Source: Brugia malayi (lineage: Eukaryota; Nematoda; Chromadorea; Rhabditida; Onchocercidae). From it: a DNA stretch of 64,000 nt. Under the pieces are notes generated by a model that saw nothing but the letters and a program-made list of their open reading frames with translations, was not told the origin of the DNA and ran no database searches. The stretch spans positions 11,598,187 through 11,662,186 of the forward strand of contig NW_025062475.1 in the NCBI RefSeq assembly GCF_000002995.4, written 5' to 3'. This document shows, piece by piece, positions 48,612 through 60,175 of the stretch. The number at the start of each line of letters is the position of its first letter. Position 1 is the stretch's first letter. Both the position numbers and the translations under genes were made by a program.

Positions 48612-51600
48612 TTAAACACAGGAATGACCACATCCAGTTGGGCATTTTTTGTTTGAAGCAAACCATTCTGCGTAATGATGAGGATGACCACCATGTGTAC
48701 ATCCACGACACCAACTCCAAATGCCGTGAACTGGCAAAGAACTGAAATATGCGCTGTTAAACATAACCCATAACTTCAACTGCATTAATCGATTCTCTTT
48801 ACCATCCTCATGAAAGCGAATTCCGACGGTGCTAGTTTAAATATCCTGGAAAATACGGGAAACAAAAAACAGTACCAAAGCGAACAGTTGAAATTGAATT
48901 TTTTAAGACATTTCTTGCAATACGGTGACGATGTGACAGATACTGTCTTGCATTTGGCACACAGCAACTTGATCGAAGTACTCTGAAAAACTTATTTTAA
49001 AAAAATTGGTAAGCCAGAACAAGACCAAAATCAAAAATAAATGACTTCAGTTATTTTCAATACGCACTGATTTAAGAGAAAATAATTTCTTTAATGCAGG
49101 GTGATGGGACAAGAAATTCTCTTAGCTTAAAACACTCAACAAATACCTCGTTGCTCAGATTATTAACAGCTGCAATCCAACATAATTTAATCACTTCTGC
49201 GGCTGTATTCCACAATTCATAGCATTCAAGCATATCTATAGAGTACATTTTATCATCTCAATCATAGCGCTTATTTACTTTCCCCTACTTAGATCAGGAG
49301 AAAATTATTAAAAATCTTAAACTAATCGTTCCAGAAAATACAATAATTTTGGATCTAATTATCGTTTTCTTTAATTTCGAGCAAATTCCAGAAATAAGAA
49401 GCGTACTTTCATAGCCGTCATTATTTATATACCTTCATTTCTCTCATACACAACAAAAATTTTCTCGAAACGAGTGTCTTATACCTACATTAATACTAAC
49501 ATAAACAACATCATACGTGTAAGTTATTAATGACAGTAAAAAAAAATTTTCAAATGCTGTACTTACCAATATAATCCAAGAACCAAAGCTTCTGGGTACC
49601 TAAATCGATGAATTCCTTCGATTTTTCCCCCAATACTAACAGTACAGATACGCATGTTTGTACATCACCCTACAATAATAATAATACAGTACATCGTTTT
49701 CGCACTGAAATTGCTTCCCATTTCACATATCGTATTAATATTACGATGTATAAATTATATTTTATAATTGTATTATATCTATTATGAAATATTAAAGTCG
49801 ATTGAGAATTAGACTGACATTCTTATAACGCAACACACAAACTTAACTACGGAGCATGTCATATTCTATAACTGATGCATATAAGCTAAATGAGAGTTCA
49901 ATATACTTAGATTACTGAAAGGTTAAACCAAATTTGCGATAAAATGTAATTGAGAATTTACCAAATCGGAGTAAAAATTGAACATTGAACATAATAACGG
50001 AAGTGGATCCCATGAAGGAGTACGGGCAAGTTCCGCTTTGATTCTCAAATTTCCTCAAAAAAAAAAGAAAGAAATAACACTAAAATTCATTTTAATTCGA
50101 TTGTTGGAAATTTCGTAATGTTAGTATATATTATTTTCGGATGCTCCAGTTATTTCAGTAATTTCGATAGCTGATTTCTTTTTCATCTTGATAAGTAACT
50201 ATATACAATTGTTATTCCCGCATAATGGTAGCAACAGTATTTTATAATAAGAAATAAGATGAGTTATTAAGTCTTACAGTTCTTATAAATAAATCTTACA
50301 AGTCAACAAGTTATAGTAAACTTTTCAGTGGAAATAAACACTTTTTCTAAACATCTATAATTCACATGTCAATCTTTTGTATCACTTTATAATTAAGAAC
50401 CATGAAAGAAAAAGCATCAACGCAAATAAAAGGTACCAATCTGACATCGTTTCAGTTCGCTTGTGTGATTTGGCATTCTGTCATCAAGATGTTCCTCGGA
50501 ACTCGGAGAGCAACTCGTTTCACCTGCTTCAAATTCTTCATAAGGTCGAGGTGAAAAAGCTTCCATTTTCAGATTTGTTGGAGCTTTGAAATCACTACAA
50601 AGAAATCATTTCAGAGAACTACAATTTATTCCGTAAAACTAGAAACATAACTGATAATATTTACAAGGATCTCGTTTCCTTAATGAAACATTAGATGCTT
50701 AAGATTATTTAATTACAGTTAAAAGTAAATAATAAAAAGTGTGGAGGAATTTTTTTTAAAGCTTAATTACTAACTATGAAAGTGTGCAATCGGAAAGATC
50801 AGTATTCAGTCCATCAAGATTCAGTTCATTATCACCAAAAAAGAAATCTGATGAAAAAGAGGCCATTTGTGGAACTACGCCAGAAAATATCGATTCTGTG
50901 ACATCCTGGCCATCCACGTTTCGTACCACTCCACCGGATGACAAACTTGACGGAAAACGAGAACGTGCTGCCGCATCGCTCACATTAGCGCCATTATCTT
51001 TAGCTTAACAAAACTTTGCTTAAGTCTAAGATCTAATGAAATTCTTTCGTTTGCTGTCTTTTTGAAATCAAAACCCCGAAAAACAGAAAAATTGCTTTCA
51101 AAACAATAAATACATAATGCAGCTCTCATTCCCGAATATTTTATCAGCACTTACTATCTGTATTTTCATGATTACCGGAAAAAGTTTCCCCACTTGATGG
51201 TGTTTCAAAAAATGAAGTAAATGTACAGATAAGACCGACAATACGCCACGTATGAGCAATATCATATTTCTTTATATCTTCAGCTATACGACTGTTGTGA
51301 AAACATAATGATGAGGCGTCCTCACCATATAGTTTGTATCTAAACAAATGCACAAGTATGATTGCCATAGAACACAGACAGGATTAATCGCAAAGTTGCA
51401 AATTTCAAAGATCAAAAAAGAAAAATGTATGATGTGGCGAATATAATCATTACTAGCTGTGAATTGTTTAAACAAAGTAAAGAGAATTTTTTTTTTTTAA
51501 AAATGCTGGAAAGCAAAATGTACAGAAAAAACTTGACTTTGAAACCAACTAACTTTTTAGCTAAAGTAACAAAGTGCTGCGGTGAAACCTGAACATTTGT

Positions 51601-54235
51601 TTCAGTTGGTTCACAACAAATCAAATAACTGGGAATGCTCGATTGGAACGGATCATACTTCCGTCTCTTTGGTGCAAATGCTTCTCCTTTGCGCACCTTC
51701 TCTCGCTCAACTAGTGATTCGTTTTTTAAATTCAGTTGACTGCTTACTGAAATGTTGCGAAATTACTCAACGAATAATGCAACCTATCGTGCCACCTCAA
51801 CTTCTGATTTTAAGCTTTAAAACTAGTATGAAAAACTATCTTATGAAAAAGGTAATTAAAAATGATCTGTTGGTTTTTTTTTTAATTGTTTTCTACCAAT
51901 TCATTTAAGAATATTTCATTCTTTTTTCTTTTCGTTTCTATAAAACTCACTGAATTCAAATATATTGCCTACTTCTCGTCACCTCAGTCGGACAAAAGTA
52001 ATATTCTAGATTTCCGGAATGTAAAATGATGCTTGCAACTCTAAAGGTATTGCTATTTTTTGTAATATTTTTGGCAAAAAAAAAAAAACATACACATTTG
52101 AGGAATTATTACCTGCAACAGCTACAGTACCAGCAGGTGATATGTCAACTGCGACGTCACTTACGTGATTCATTGGATGATGAGCATTTTCTACAAAATG
52201 CATTACCAATAAGCCATCTTTGCCGGCCGATAGAAATATTTCTGAATCATCCTCTTTCCAAGCCAAATCTAGAAAATTGCATGTCTGAATACTTCTTCAT
52301 CAGCTGTAAAAAATGATGAACAAAAGCAATGTAATTCATGATGGGAAGCTTTAAAAACATACCAGAGCATATATCACGATGCTCATCAAAACTAGCAAAA
52401 GGCAAGAATGGCCTTCGTATATCCCAAACATGTATGTTTATATCGCTTACTACAGAACAGCTGGCTACCTAAAAGTTATCTGATGACCACATCTAGTATT
52501 ACCAAATTAATGTTATTAATAATCTCTTAGATTTTACATAATAATCAAACGATAAAAAATATCATAAATTCTATTAAACAACCTGGTACTTATGCATTGG
52601 TCTCCAGTAGACACGAGAAACAGATGCTGTAGCTTCTACCGAATACATAGATGAATTTAATTGACTTTCAGAACGATCGAACCATTTCCAGACCTTGAAT
52701 TTTATGAATAATTCTCGAAATGTATCTATCAACTTATGCAAATATATTTAGTTCAGAATTTTATTTATTCAAAAATGAACTCTTCTTCTTTATAGAAGAT
52801 CATACCCTTATAAATTTATCTCTGCCGGCTGTAGCAATCAGATTCTGATCATCATAACTTGGATTCAGTGCAACACTAGATGGTCCATGATGTGCCACAA
52901 ACTGATATAGTGGTCGGTCATTTTTACGCAAATCCCAAAAACGCACAGAACCGCCATCATCTGCAGCTACAAATATATCGTAATGGCTAGGGTGGATACC
53001 GAATTGCATATCACGGACAGGATCACATGAACCGCTCCTGAAAACTAATTAATTAAGATTTAATTTAAAGTGAATCATATGGCAGCGAAATCATGAATGT
53101 TCTTCCAAATCTTTTAAAACTTAACAAATTAATGTTATTAATAATCTCTTGGATTTTACATAATAATCAAACAATAAAAAATATCATAAATTCTATTAAG
53201 CAACCTGGTACTTATGCAATGGTGTCCAGTAACAAAATACCATTATGAAAGCGGGTTTATAGTAGTAAAATTAGCGCACTGTTACTAGAGAGTAACAGTT
53301 CAACGACTTACATAAATTTTTTAACTGGTTCCGGTACTCGAAAATCATACTGAATAACTGCTGCATCTTTCGCTCCACTGATCAATGTATTCTGATCAGT
53401 CTGATGAAAACATACTTTGGTCGCTGAACGAGTATGCGCCTTGTAGGTACGGTCTACAAGTATTCATCACTGAAGTTATATAAAAAGTGTCGTAACTATT
53501 TTCCAAAAAAATAATATTTAAAATTTACTCGTACTCTTCAAAATCAAGCCCTTTTACACTACTTCACTTATTAAATCAAGAAATAGGGCAAGAAATGATA
53601 CGCAAAGCAGCCTTATCGACATTCCATAGGACTACAGCTCCATTGGTTGACGTTGTAGCTATCATATTATCTAAAAAAAATATCTTTAAAAAAGGACTTA
53701 ATATTCTAAAATAAGTTAATTTCAAAATTGGAAAAAAGGAGGTATTTGTAATTGTTGAAATTTAAAATTAAGCAGCAGGAAGTCACCATTCACCACTTTC
53801 CCTATTCTGTTGTATAATTTAAAAAATTGTATTTTCGGCCAGAAATGAATGGGATAAACCGATTATATGACTCCATGCAACATGACTTGCTGAATACATC
53901 AAATTCAACCGCCGACTGCGCACTGAACGAAAATTAGCAACAAAATTGAATCCATTCTCTTCGATTGCAAAAATTTTCAACACTAAAATATCATAAATGT
54001 TTGGAATATTTTCTTTCTACGCTGTTATAGCAAGACATAACAGAAGTGATATTTCATCAAATATTCAATACAGTATAATCAAATGAAAATTAAACTGAAG
54101 AAGAAAAGAAAACAAACATCCTTTACTGCCAGCAGCCGCTACTCGTGTAAAATATCTGTTTGGAGCAATGGAATCAATTTGTTCTTGCAAATCGATTATT
54201 ACATTTTGACGATGACTTTCCTTCCCCAAATGCAT
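48612..54235 (-). CDS. WDR24: WDR24 homologue, GATOR2 complex subunit
   Basis: WD-repeat and zinc-domain protein of GATOR2, which relieves GATOR1 inhibition and so activates TORC1 at the lysosome. Seventeen exons in transcript order: 54235-54118, 53982-53860, 53670-53602, 53453-53312, 53037-52806, 52693-52583, 52468-52363, 52268-52113, 51746-51554, 51339-51155, 51003-50775, 50594-50437, 50053-49962, 49669-49567, 49235-49147, 48982-48876, 48741-48612; 780 residues (human about 790). WD repeats run from ATTSTNGAVVLWNV through LISGAKDAA, GGSVRFWDLRK, LIATAGRDKFIR and INIHVWDIRRPF. A polar linker and an alpha-solenoid (GDVQTCVSVLLVLGEKSKEF) follow. The C-terminal zinc domain has LCAKCKT, YCKKCL, NCSLC, SWCRGCTHGGHPHHYAEW and CPTGCGHSC, the family's RING-like end. 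The ATG at 54235 is chosen because a TTTACAG acceptor (exon from 54244) lies 9 nt upstream. Its neighbour MRE11 ends only 466 bp upstream. Confidence 0.95.
52501..52609 (-). repeat. 109 bp segment duplicated 622 bp away within WDR24
   Basis: 52501-52609 and 53123-53231 align end to end with 6 differences. The first copy spans the last 27 bases of WDR24 exon 6 (52583-52609), its donor and the start of the following intron. The second lies in the intron 53311-53038 and therefore carries a decoy exon end with donor (CCAG|GTTG). Confidence 0.93.
53123..53231 (-). repeat. Second copy of the 109 bp WDR24 duplication
   Basis: It matches 52501-52609 and sits in the intron between WDR24 exons 4 and 5. 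The exon-derived part is not used, because the phase and upstream sequence do not fit a complete exon. Confidence 0.9.
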
Positions 54236-54700
54236 CGGTGTTTCCTGTAAATTCTCACCTATAACAAGCAACCTGCCCCTCTTGCTTGAGCGACCCCAAA
54301 ATCGCAAAACTCAAGAATTCGCACCTGAATACTTCACTAATATATTTTAGCTTCCATGTTCAGTGCGTGCATAGTTTTAAATAGTTGACAAGATTGTACA
54401 TAGTCAGTAAGGTGAAAAAAAAAGAGCATTCTAAAATGATTACAATAGCATTCACAATTTTTCCCTTACAAAATGACCTTCCCTTTTGTTAAAAAAGTAA
54501 AACAATATGGAACTTTTATTCTAATAAAGCAATCAATCCAATTTTTTGGGAAATCAATCAAATATTTCATCAAATATGCAACAAACTACACTGATAAATA
54601 CAACACTTGAAAATTCTAAATAAAAGATTTATTACCAAATATACCCATACACATTCGGCATTAATTCTTAATAACAAAGTAATAAATACATCGTTTACTA
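54236..54700 (-). other. MRE11-WDR24 intercistronic region (candidate operon spacer)
   Basis: It holds AATAAA at 54628-54633 for MRE11 and, about 380 bp on, TTTACAG|G (exon from 54244) ahead of the WDR24 ATG. Both signals are on the minus strand and in the order expected for polycistronic processing. No promoter-like element is evident. Confidence 0.5.
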
Positions 54701-57700
54701 TCACTTCGTACTTCTCAGTTCTTGAATATTAACATCCCGAATCTTTTTGATATCCGAATTTATTAATTTCTCAAACTGCTCCAAAAACTGATGACTTGGC
54801 TGCAAAAATAAACGAAGGATAATAATTGCAACAATGCATAAAATAGGATCTTCGATTCACTTCAGAAATGTTAATCATTTTAAACATGAAATTCGAGCAG
54901 TTTCATTTCTGAAACGTTATTTAATTCAAAAGTAACAAATTACCGACAATACTTACAATTTTATTGAAGGAAAGAAAGTCGTCGTATGAAACTTTACAAA
55001 GAGCATCAATCAACTTCTTTTTTTTAATATGTAAATTTTCAATAAGCGGCTTATTTTTCACTCGTTTTCCATCTTCCTGTTCAACTTGAAATTTTACAAT
55101 ATCGTTCAATGTTTCAACATCGAGTACCATCAGTGTATCATTATCCTGTTCAGCAAGATGAGTGCTGACCTGAAATATACTTTTGCAAAAAATTTTAATG
55201 GAACATTTCTCCTTCAGAATCCATGTAAATATTCGAAGGATATAATCGCATGAAAGGACAAGCAGTTAAAACCTGTTATAAATATAACGTTGAAAGTGAG
55301 AGGTGGGAAGGATCTTATTAATAATAAAATATAATACAATTATGCTATATCCTCGAAATCAGCAAAATTATATCTCCGAAAAAACTTGGATGATAAAATC
55401 GCTTAATAATAGAAATATGCAAAGCATTCTAAAGCATATTGCTTACAGTAAAATCACCGATGTTTCATAGGCACAATAATGTTTATCAGTCTCAGGTAAA
55501 ACCGAAGATTTGCAATGGGCAGTAGTCTCCATTCCTTAATTACTTATTCGAAAAGAAGCCTTACAATTTCCTCAACCGTTGCTGCTCTTTCTACATTTGT
55601 GAAAGTCTTGAAACCACCTTCTCTTTTCTTGTCTTCTTTTTTTGATTTCATTACTCTAACAGTTATCATATCTGATGGATTTGCTACTCGCTTCGCATAT
55701 GCAGCACCAAACTGTCGACAATTTAATTTCTAAAGTGGTAGATCATTTCGTAAGAAAAACACGACAAATCTTTAATGTAGATAACCAACTCTTCAAAGTT
55801 ATTAGATCAATAATCTTCCAAATAGCTCACCATAATATCAGCCCATGATTCTGGATAGATTACTCTAAGGCGTAATAACGGAGGATAAGCTTGCCTAGCT
55901 GTTTTTGTCTTCTCAGCTTCTGCCAACATTTTCTCAACTTCTTCCACTATCACTTTTTCGTCCTCAAAATTTCAACAGCAAATTCATTCAAAGCACAAAT
56001 ATCATTAGAAAAAATGAAAATACGAAGAAATGTCTTTTAAACTATACAATTTACAAATAAAAGCAAAATAAACGAACAGGCATATTTTTTGATCGGCTAC
56101 TTTTTGAAGCAGTTAAGGGTGGCTTAACAGCAATTGCTAAGTCAGCAAAAAGCACTTGTCGAGGTGTTTCTAGAGCTATTTTTTGAGAAAAGAATTTACG
56201 TCCACTAATTGTTACAAGAGCAATATGCTTCGGTTTGGCTTCCTCCGGTGAAAGTGCTGTAGCCACAGTACTACCTGGCTGTATTATATAGAAACCTGGA
56301 ATCATAATACTAAAGATGAAAAAACGTAATTTGAAAAACTAAAAGTCCAAACAAATTTATTAATTCTTACCATCACCGAAGACATTGACGCCACTTTCAT
56401 AATACTGTGGATCTACAAAAATTATCATATTGCGTACATAGTAACCAACATTAGCGTAAAGAATTAAACGAATACAATAAGTAATTTTATGTTTCAAGTT
56501 ACTATCGCCAAAAATATGACAATATTTTTGAGAACTTTAATCGCTTACATTCACAATCACCCAATGAATATGTAAAAATGATTTCACAAGACAATAGCTT
56601 GTAACTGAAATGAATTTAAACAACTTACCAATTTTACATTCATGCTCATGCCCCCAAATAATGAGATCAAAAAATGAAGGAATAAAATTTTCAGGTAAAT
56701 GTCCGCCTGTTGATCGTTCACGTGTTCGCACCGGTCGATTTTGATGTAAAACAAGTATATTGAACCATGACTCTGCATCTTCTTTTGGGCGTAGAAATCG
56801 AATTTCCTCTTCTAAACAATATTCCAGAATTTACGGGATGTAATTTAATATCGAACACTAGATCGCTGTTAGTTACACTTATCTTTATTCAAAAATAGAA
56901 ATACACAAAATGAACTTGATACTCCATAATCCAAATAACAACTCATCTATTTTGGAAACTGAAAATTAAGATGATTTTAAGAAAACATCTAATGAGCGTC
57001 AGAAAAATGATACATGAGATTTTAAATGAAACCTCTGAATGCTCTACACAAGCGATCATCCCGCTGACTGCCAATACCATACAGTGCTAATTTCGTTTTT
57101 CCTTTCATCAAAAGTACCGGTGAAACAACAAACTGATCAATTTCTTCAAATTTACCAAATAAGTTGAGAAGGCCTGATTCGTGTAACACGTCCAGTGCAG
57201 TTAGACCCTTTAAATTCACTTGCATTAAAATTCAAATTACTCTAAACGATTTAAATATCTCCAGACCAATTCCATATCGGTGAGTGTCATTAACAACTTA
57301 ACGTTCGGTGACTAGCTCAAGATACATATGCTAGGAAATCAAGAGCATCTCGTGAGCTATTAGACAGAATAAAATAAATTAAATTATCATTTTTAATTCT
57401 AACCTTTCCAGTAAGATCATCATGGTTTCCGTGTATTGTGAATATCGGTAAACCAACGTTAATGTTCTTATCCTAAAATGCATAAAAGAAAAAAAAAAAT
57501 TTCACATAACAAAATTACTACATTATTCTTACAGACATATTTTTTAGCACGTGTAATTTTCTGGTATATATCATTATAAAACAATAATAACCAGAAAATA
57601 ATTAGCGTCGATAAGATGAAAACTATGAGATGTCAGTAAATATATCAGAAAATGAGCATAATTTGAAAATAGTAATACCTCGTAATTTACATTACTGAAA

Positions 57701-58467
57701 GCACTGTGAGCAAAATTTACAGCGGGATCACTTAGAAAGCGTAGAGCTACCGGACGATCGTTCAGGCAATATTGACGAAGTAATCGTGTTACGCGGTGTT
57801 GCATTTCACGAGATGGATTATTTTCATGGTACAGGTCACCTCCTAAAATCGACTTCATTACAGCTCAACAAAAAAGTGGTCAGTTTTAATCGTCTTTTGA
57901 CTTAAATATTAGTGGATCGGAGCATCTGGTCTTAGTTCATCATAAGTCTAACATGCTGAAATTTTTGTAATATCTTAGTATTGTTTGGTCCTTACTCATC
58001 ACAGTAAGATTACTTAATGGTCGTATATCACAAGATTGCTAAGTAAAACTTTACAATTTAATATCTTCTACATCTTATGCAAAGAATTTGCAAATCAAAC
58101 TAAAACTAAAAGGTCAAAGATACCCAGTAAGACAAAATCAACTTCTTCTCTGCTAGCAATTTGTAGAACTTCTTCAAACGTTCTTATCGAGTCTTCATTA
58201 CGACCCAAAATTTTCTCCGCAAATCCTATATGTAAATCGGTAGCAACCAATATTCGCACCTTTAAAATATAATTATATTATAGAATATAAGAGACACTTT
58301 TCTTTTTCTTTGTTTTCCTTATTAATCACCATGAGGAATTACGATAATAAACTATTTAGGATGAAAATATGATAAACAATAAAATTATGCAGCTAACTAA
58401 CATGGTCACTTTGTGGTGTTTCTTCAATTTGAGACGATTCCACAAATATATCGCCAGGCTGTGTCAT
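54701..58467 (-). CDS. mre-11: MRE11 double-strand-break repair nuclease, short form
   Basis: Nuclease of the MRE11-RAD50 complex, which resects and tethers DNA double-strand breaks in the nucleus and acts in meiosis. Twelve exons in transcript order: 58467-58402, 58259-58124, 57842-57679, 57472-57404, 57207-57033, 56811-56629, 56412-56371, 56295-56078, 55962-55831, 55729-55565, 55169-54957, 54799-54701; 553 residues. All five phosphoesterase motifs are present: TDLHIGF (29-35), GGDLYHENNPS (68-78), HGNHDD (136-141), LHQNRP (225-230) and WGHEHECKI (256-264). The capping domain (FYIIQPGSTVATALSP, ALETPRQVLFADL) is intact. The protein is about 150 residues shorter than human MRE11 and ends in a charged helix (FLEQFEKLINS); there is no GAR motif or long basic C-terminus. 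The final exon has a clean acceptor and stop, so this looks like true shortening, not a missed frame. AATAAA at 54628-54633 (minus) follows the stop by about 70 nt. Confidence 0.96.
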
Positions 58468-60175
58468 TATTTCAGTAGAAAAATCATTAAAAATTAATGG
58501 CGCTTTTCAACCTCAAAAGTATTAGACTGCCGGTTTCATAAATATGCAATTACTACCATCGTTCTCCAAACGCTGTAATAATACCAGCACCATCGATAAC
58601 AAAAAAAGGAAATTTTTAGTTGAAACTTCAAAAGTAAAAATTTTTGAAAGTCAACTGACAGAATCAGACAACTAGTAAGGCATATGCATTAAATAATGCA
58701 TGGGGCAAACACCTGAAATTCATAAAAGATAATTGCCCAATGATTAGAAGTATGATTAAATTGACAAGTATTACAACAGTAAACTCGATCATGATAAAAA
58801 AAATCCTCTTAAAATCACACAGTAATATAAGGCTTTATTAATTTTGTTTCTTCATATTTTAGTTTTTCAACTCTTATAACAAATTTCAGGTGTTTGCTCC
58901 AACATTTTCACACAACAGTATCCGCAATCTACTAATAATATGAGAAAAATCAATTCCCCTCCCAATAGAATAACCGAATTTTCCCTCGAATGATTGAAGC
59001 TGATAACAATTATCCCTTGAAAAAGGACTTCGACTGGCTTGATGAAAACCGGTGTTCAACCTGCAACACAACCACTTTTGAGAAGAAACATTTATGTAGC
59101 ATGTAAACTCAATAAGAACCAGGAACAAAATCACTTTTTTTCTGCATGCAAAACATTTCAGATTATTATTCAGTACAGATAACAGAAATAATTATGCTGT
59201 CAATTTCGCAAAGGATAGTTCATATTTTAAAACGATAAATCTCATTTAATCTTTCAATAACGGCAAGTAATTGAGAGGTCATTCACTACTGAAAGAGTGA
59301 AAAGCGAAAAAGATTGAGTTAAAAAGAAATTCATTATAGATTCCCACAGACTTGACTCAAACATTAAAAAAAAATAAACAACTTCAAAGTCAACATAAAT
59401 ACTAATCTCAATCCATGTGTGCTTTTCCTACATGTTCTTCCGAATTACGGAAAATAATCTTTCCATTTTTATTCAGATGTACAAAAAAAAAAAAACGATA
59501 AGAGTTGACAAACATTATGTTATAGATAACAAAAAATACTTTCAATTCGTTAGAAGAAAAAAGTAACAAACGTATTTAACAGTTCGGATGATTGGAGAGA
59601 ATACGGAAATACAAGTACGATCCTCCAAATCAGACAAGAACAAACGAAACATTCGCTTTGTAGATATCAAAAACAACAATTTTGTTATAGCAATTATAAA
59701 ACATTGATACACGCATAGCTATAAGATGTCAGCAAGAAAGCCAAATAAGCATTTCAAATACCGAAGAGAAATAGTAGCATTGTAGTATTGTTTCATCCTT
59801 CTTATCGGATGCATCCCTCTATATCCCTCTACACGTGTCCATTTTCATCGCTGAAAATGTTTACAATTCTGAAGATTTAAGACCAATCAACTGGACGCCA
59901 TACGATAGCTCAGATATTTTTCTCTGCTATAATTTTACCTACCCATACCGGGAAAATTATGAAAGCATTTCTCATTATGTACTGTTCGACTTTTGAGAAG
60001 TCCTTCCAATCTCAAAGTATTTGAGAACTTTGTAAACAGCAAAAAATTCTAGTATAATGTATTAAAAACCTCATTTTTTTTCGGATGCATATCACATATG
60101 TTCACTGCATAATATAGCGTTAAACTTAGTATTTTGAACACCAATCAAGATTTGTTATATCCTAAAATATAAAAG
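58468..60175. other. Spacer between the LUC7L3 stop and MRE11 start
   Basis: 1.7 kb. The minus strand has an open stretch at 58886-59131 with a hydrophobic start and several Cys, but it lacks an ATG and supported splice partners, so I do not call it a gene. Nothing else is recognised. Confidence 0.6.

Noticed and set aside
58886..59134. 82-codon minus-strand frame resembling a small secreted Cys protein
   Set aside because: The first codon is GTG rather than ATG, no splice partner was found, and there is no recognisable similarity. It remains possible but is not supported.
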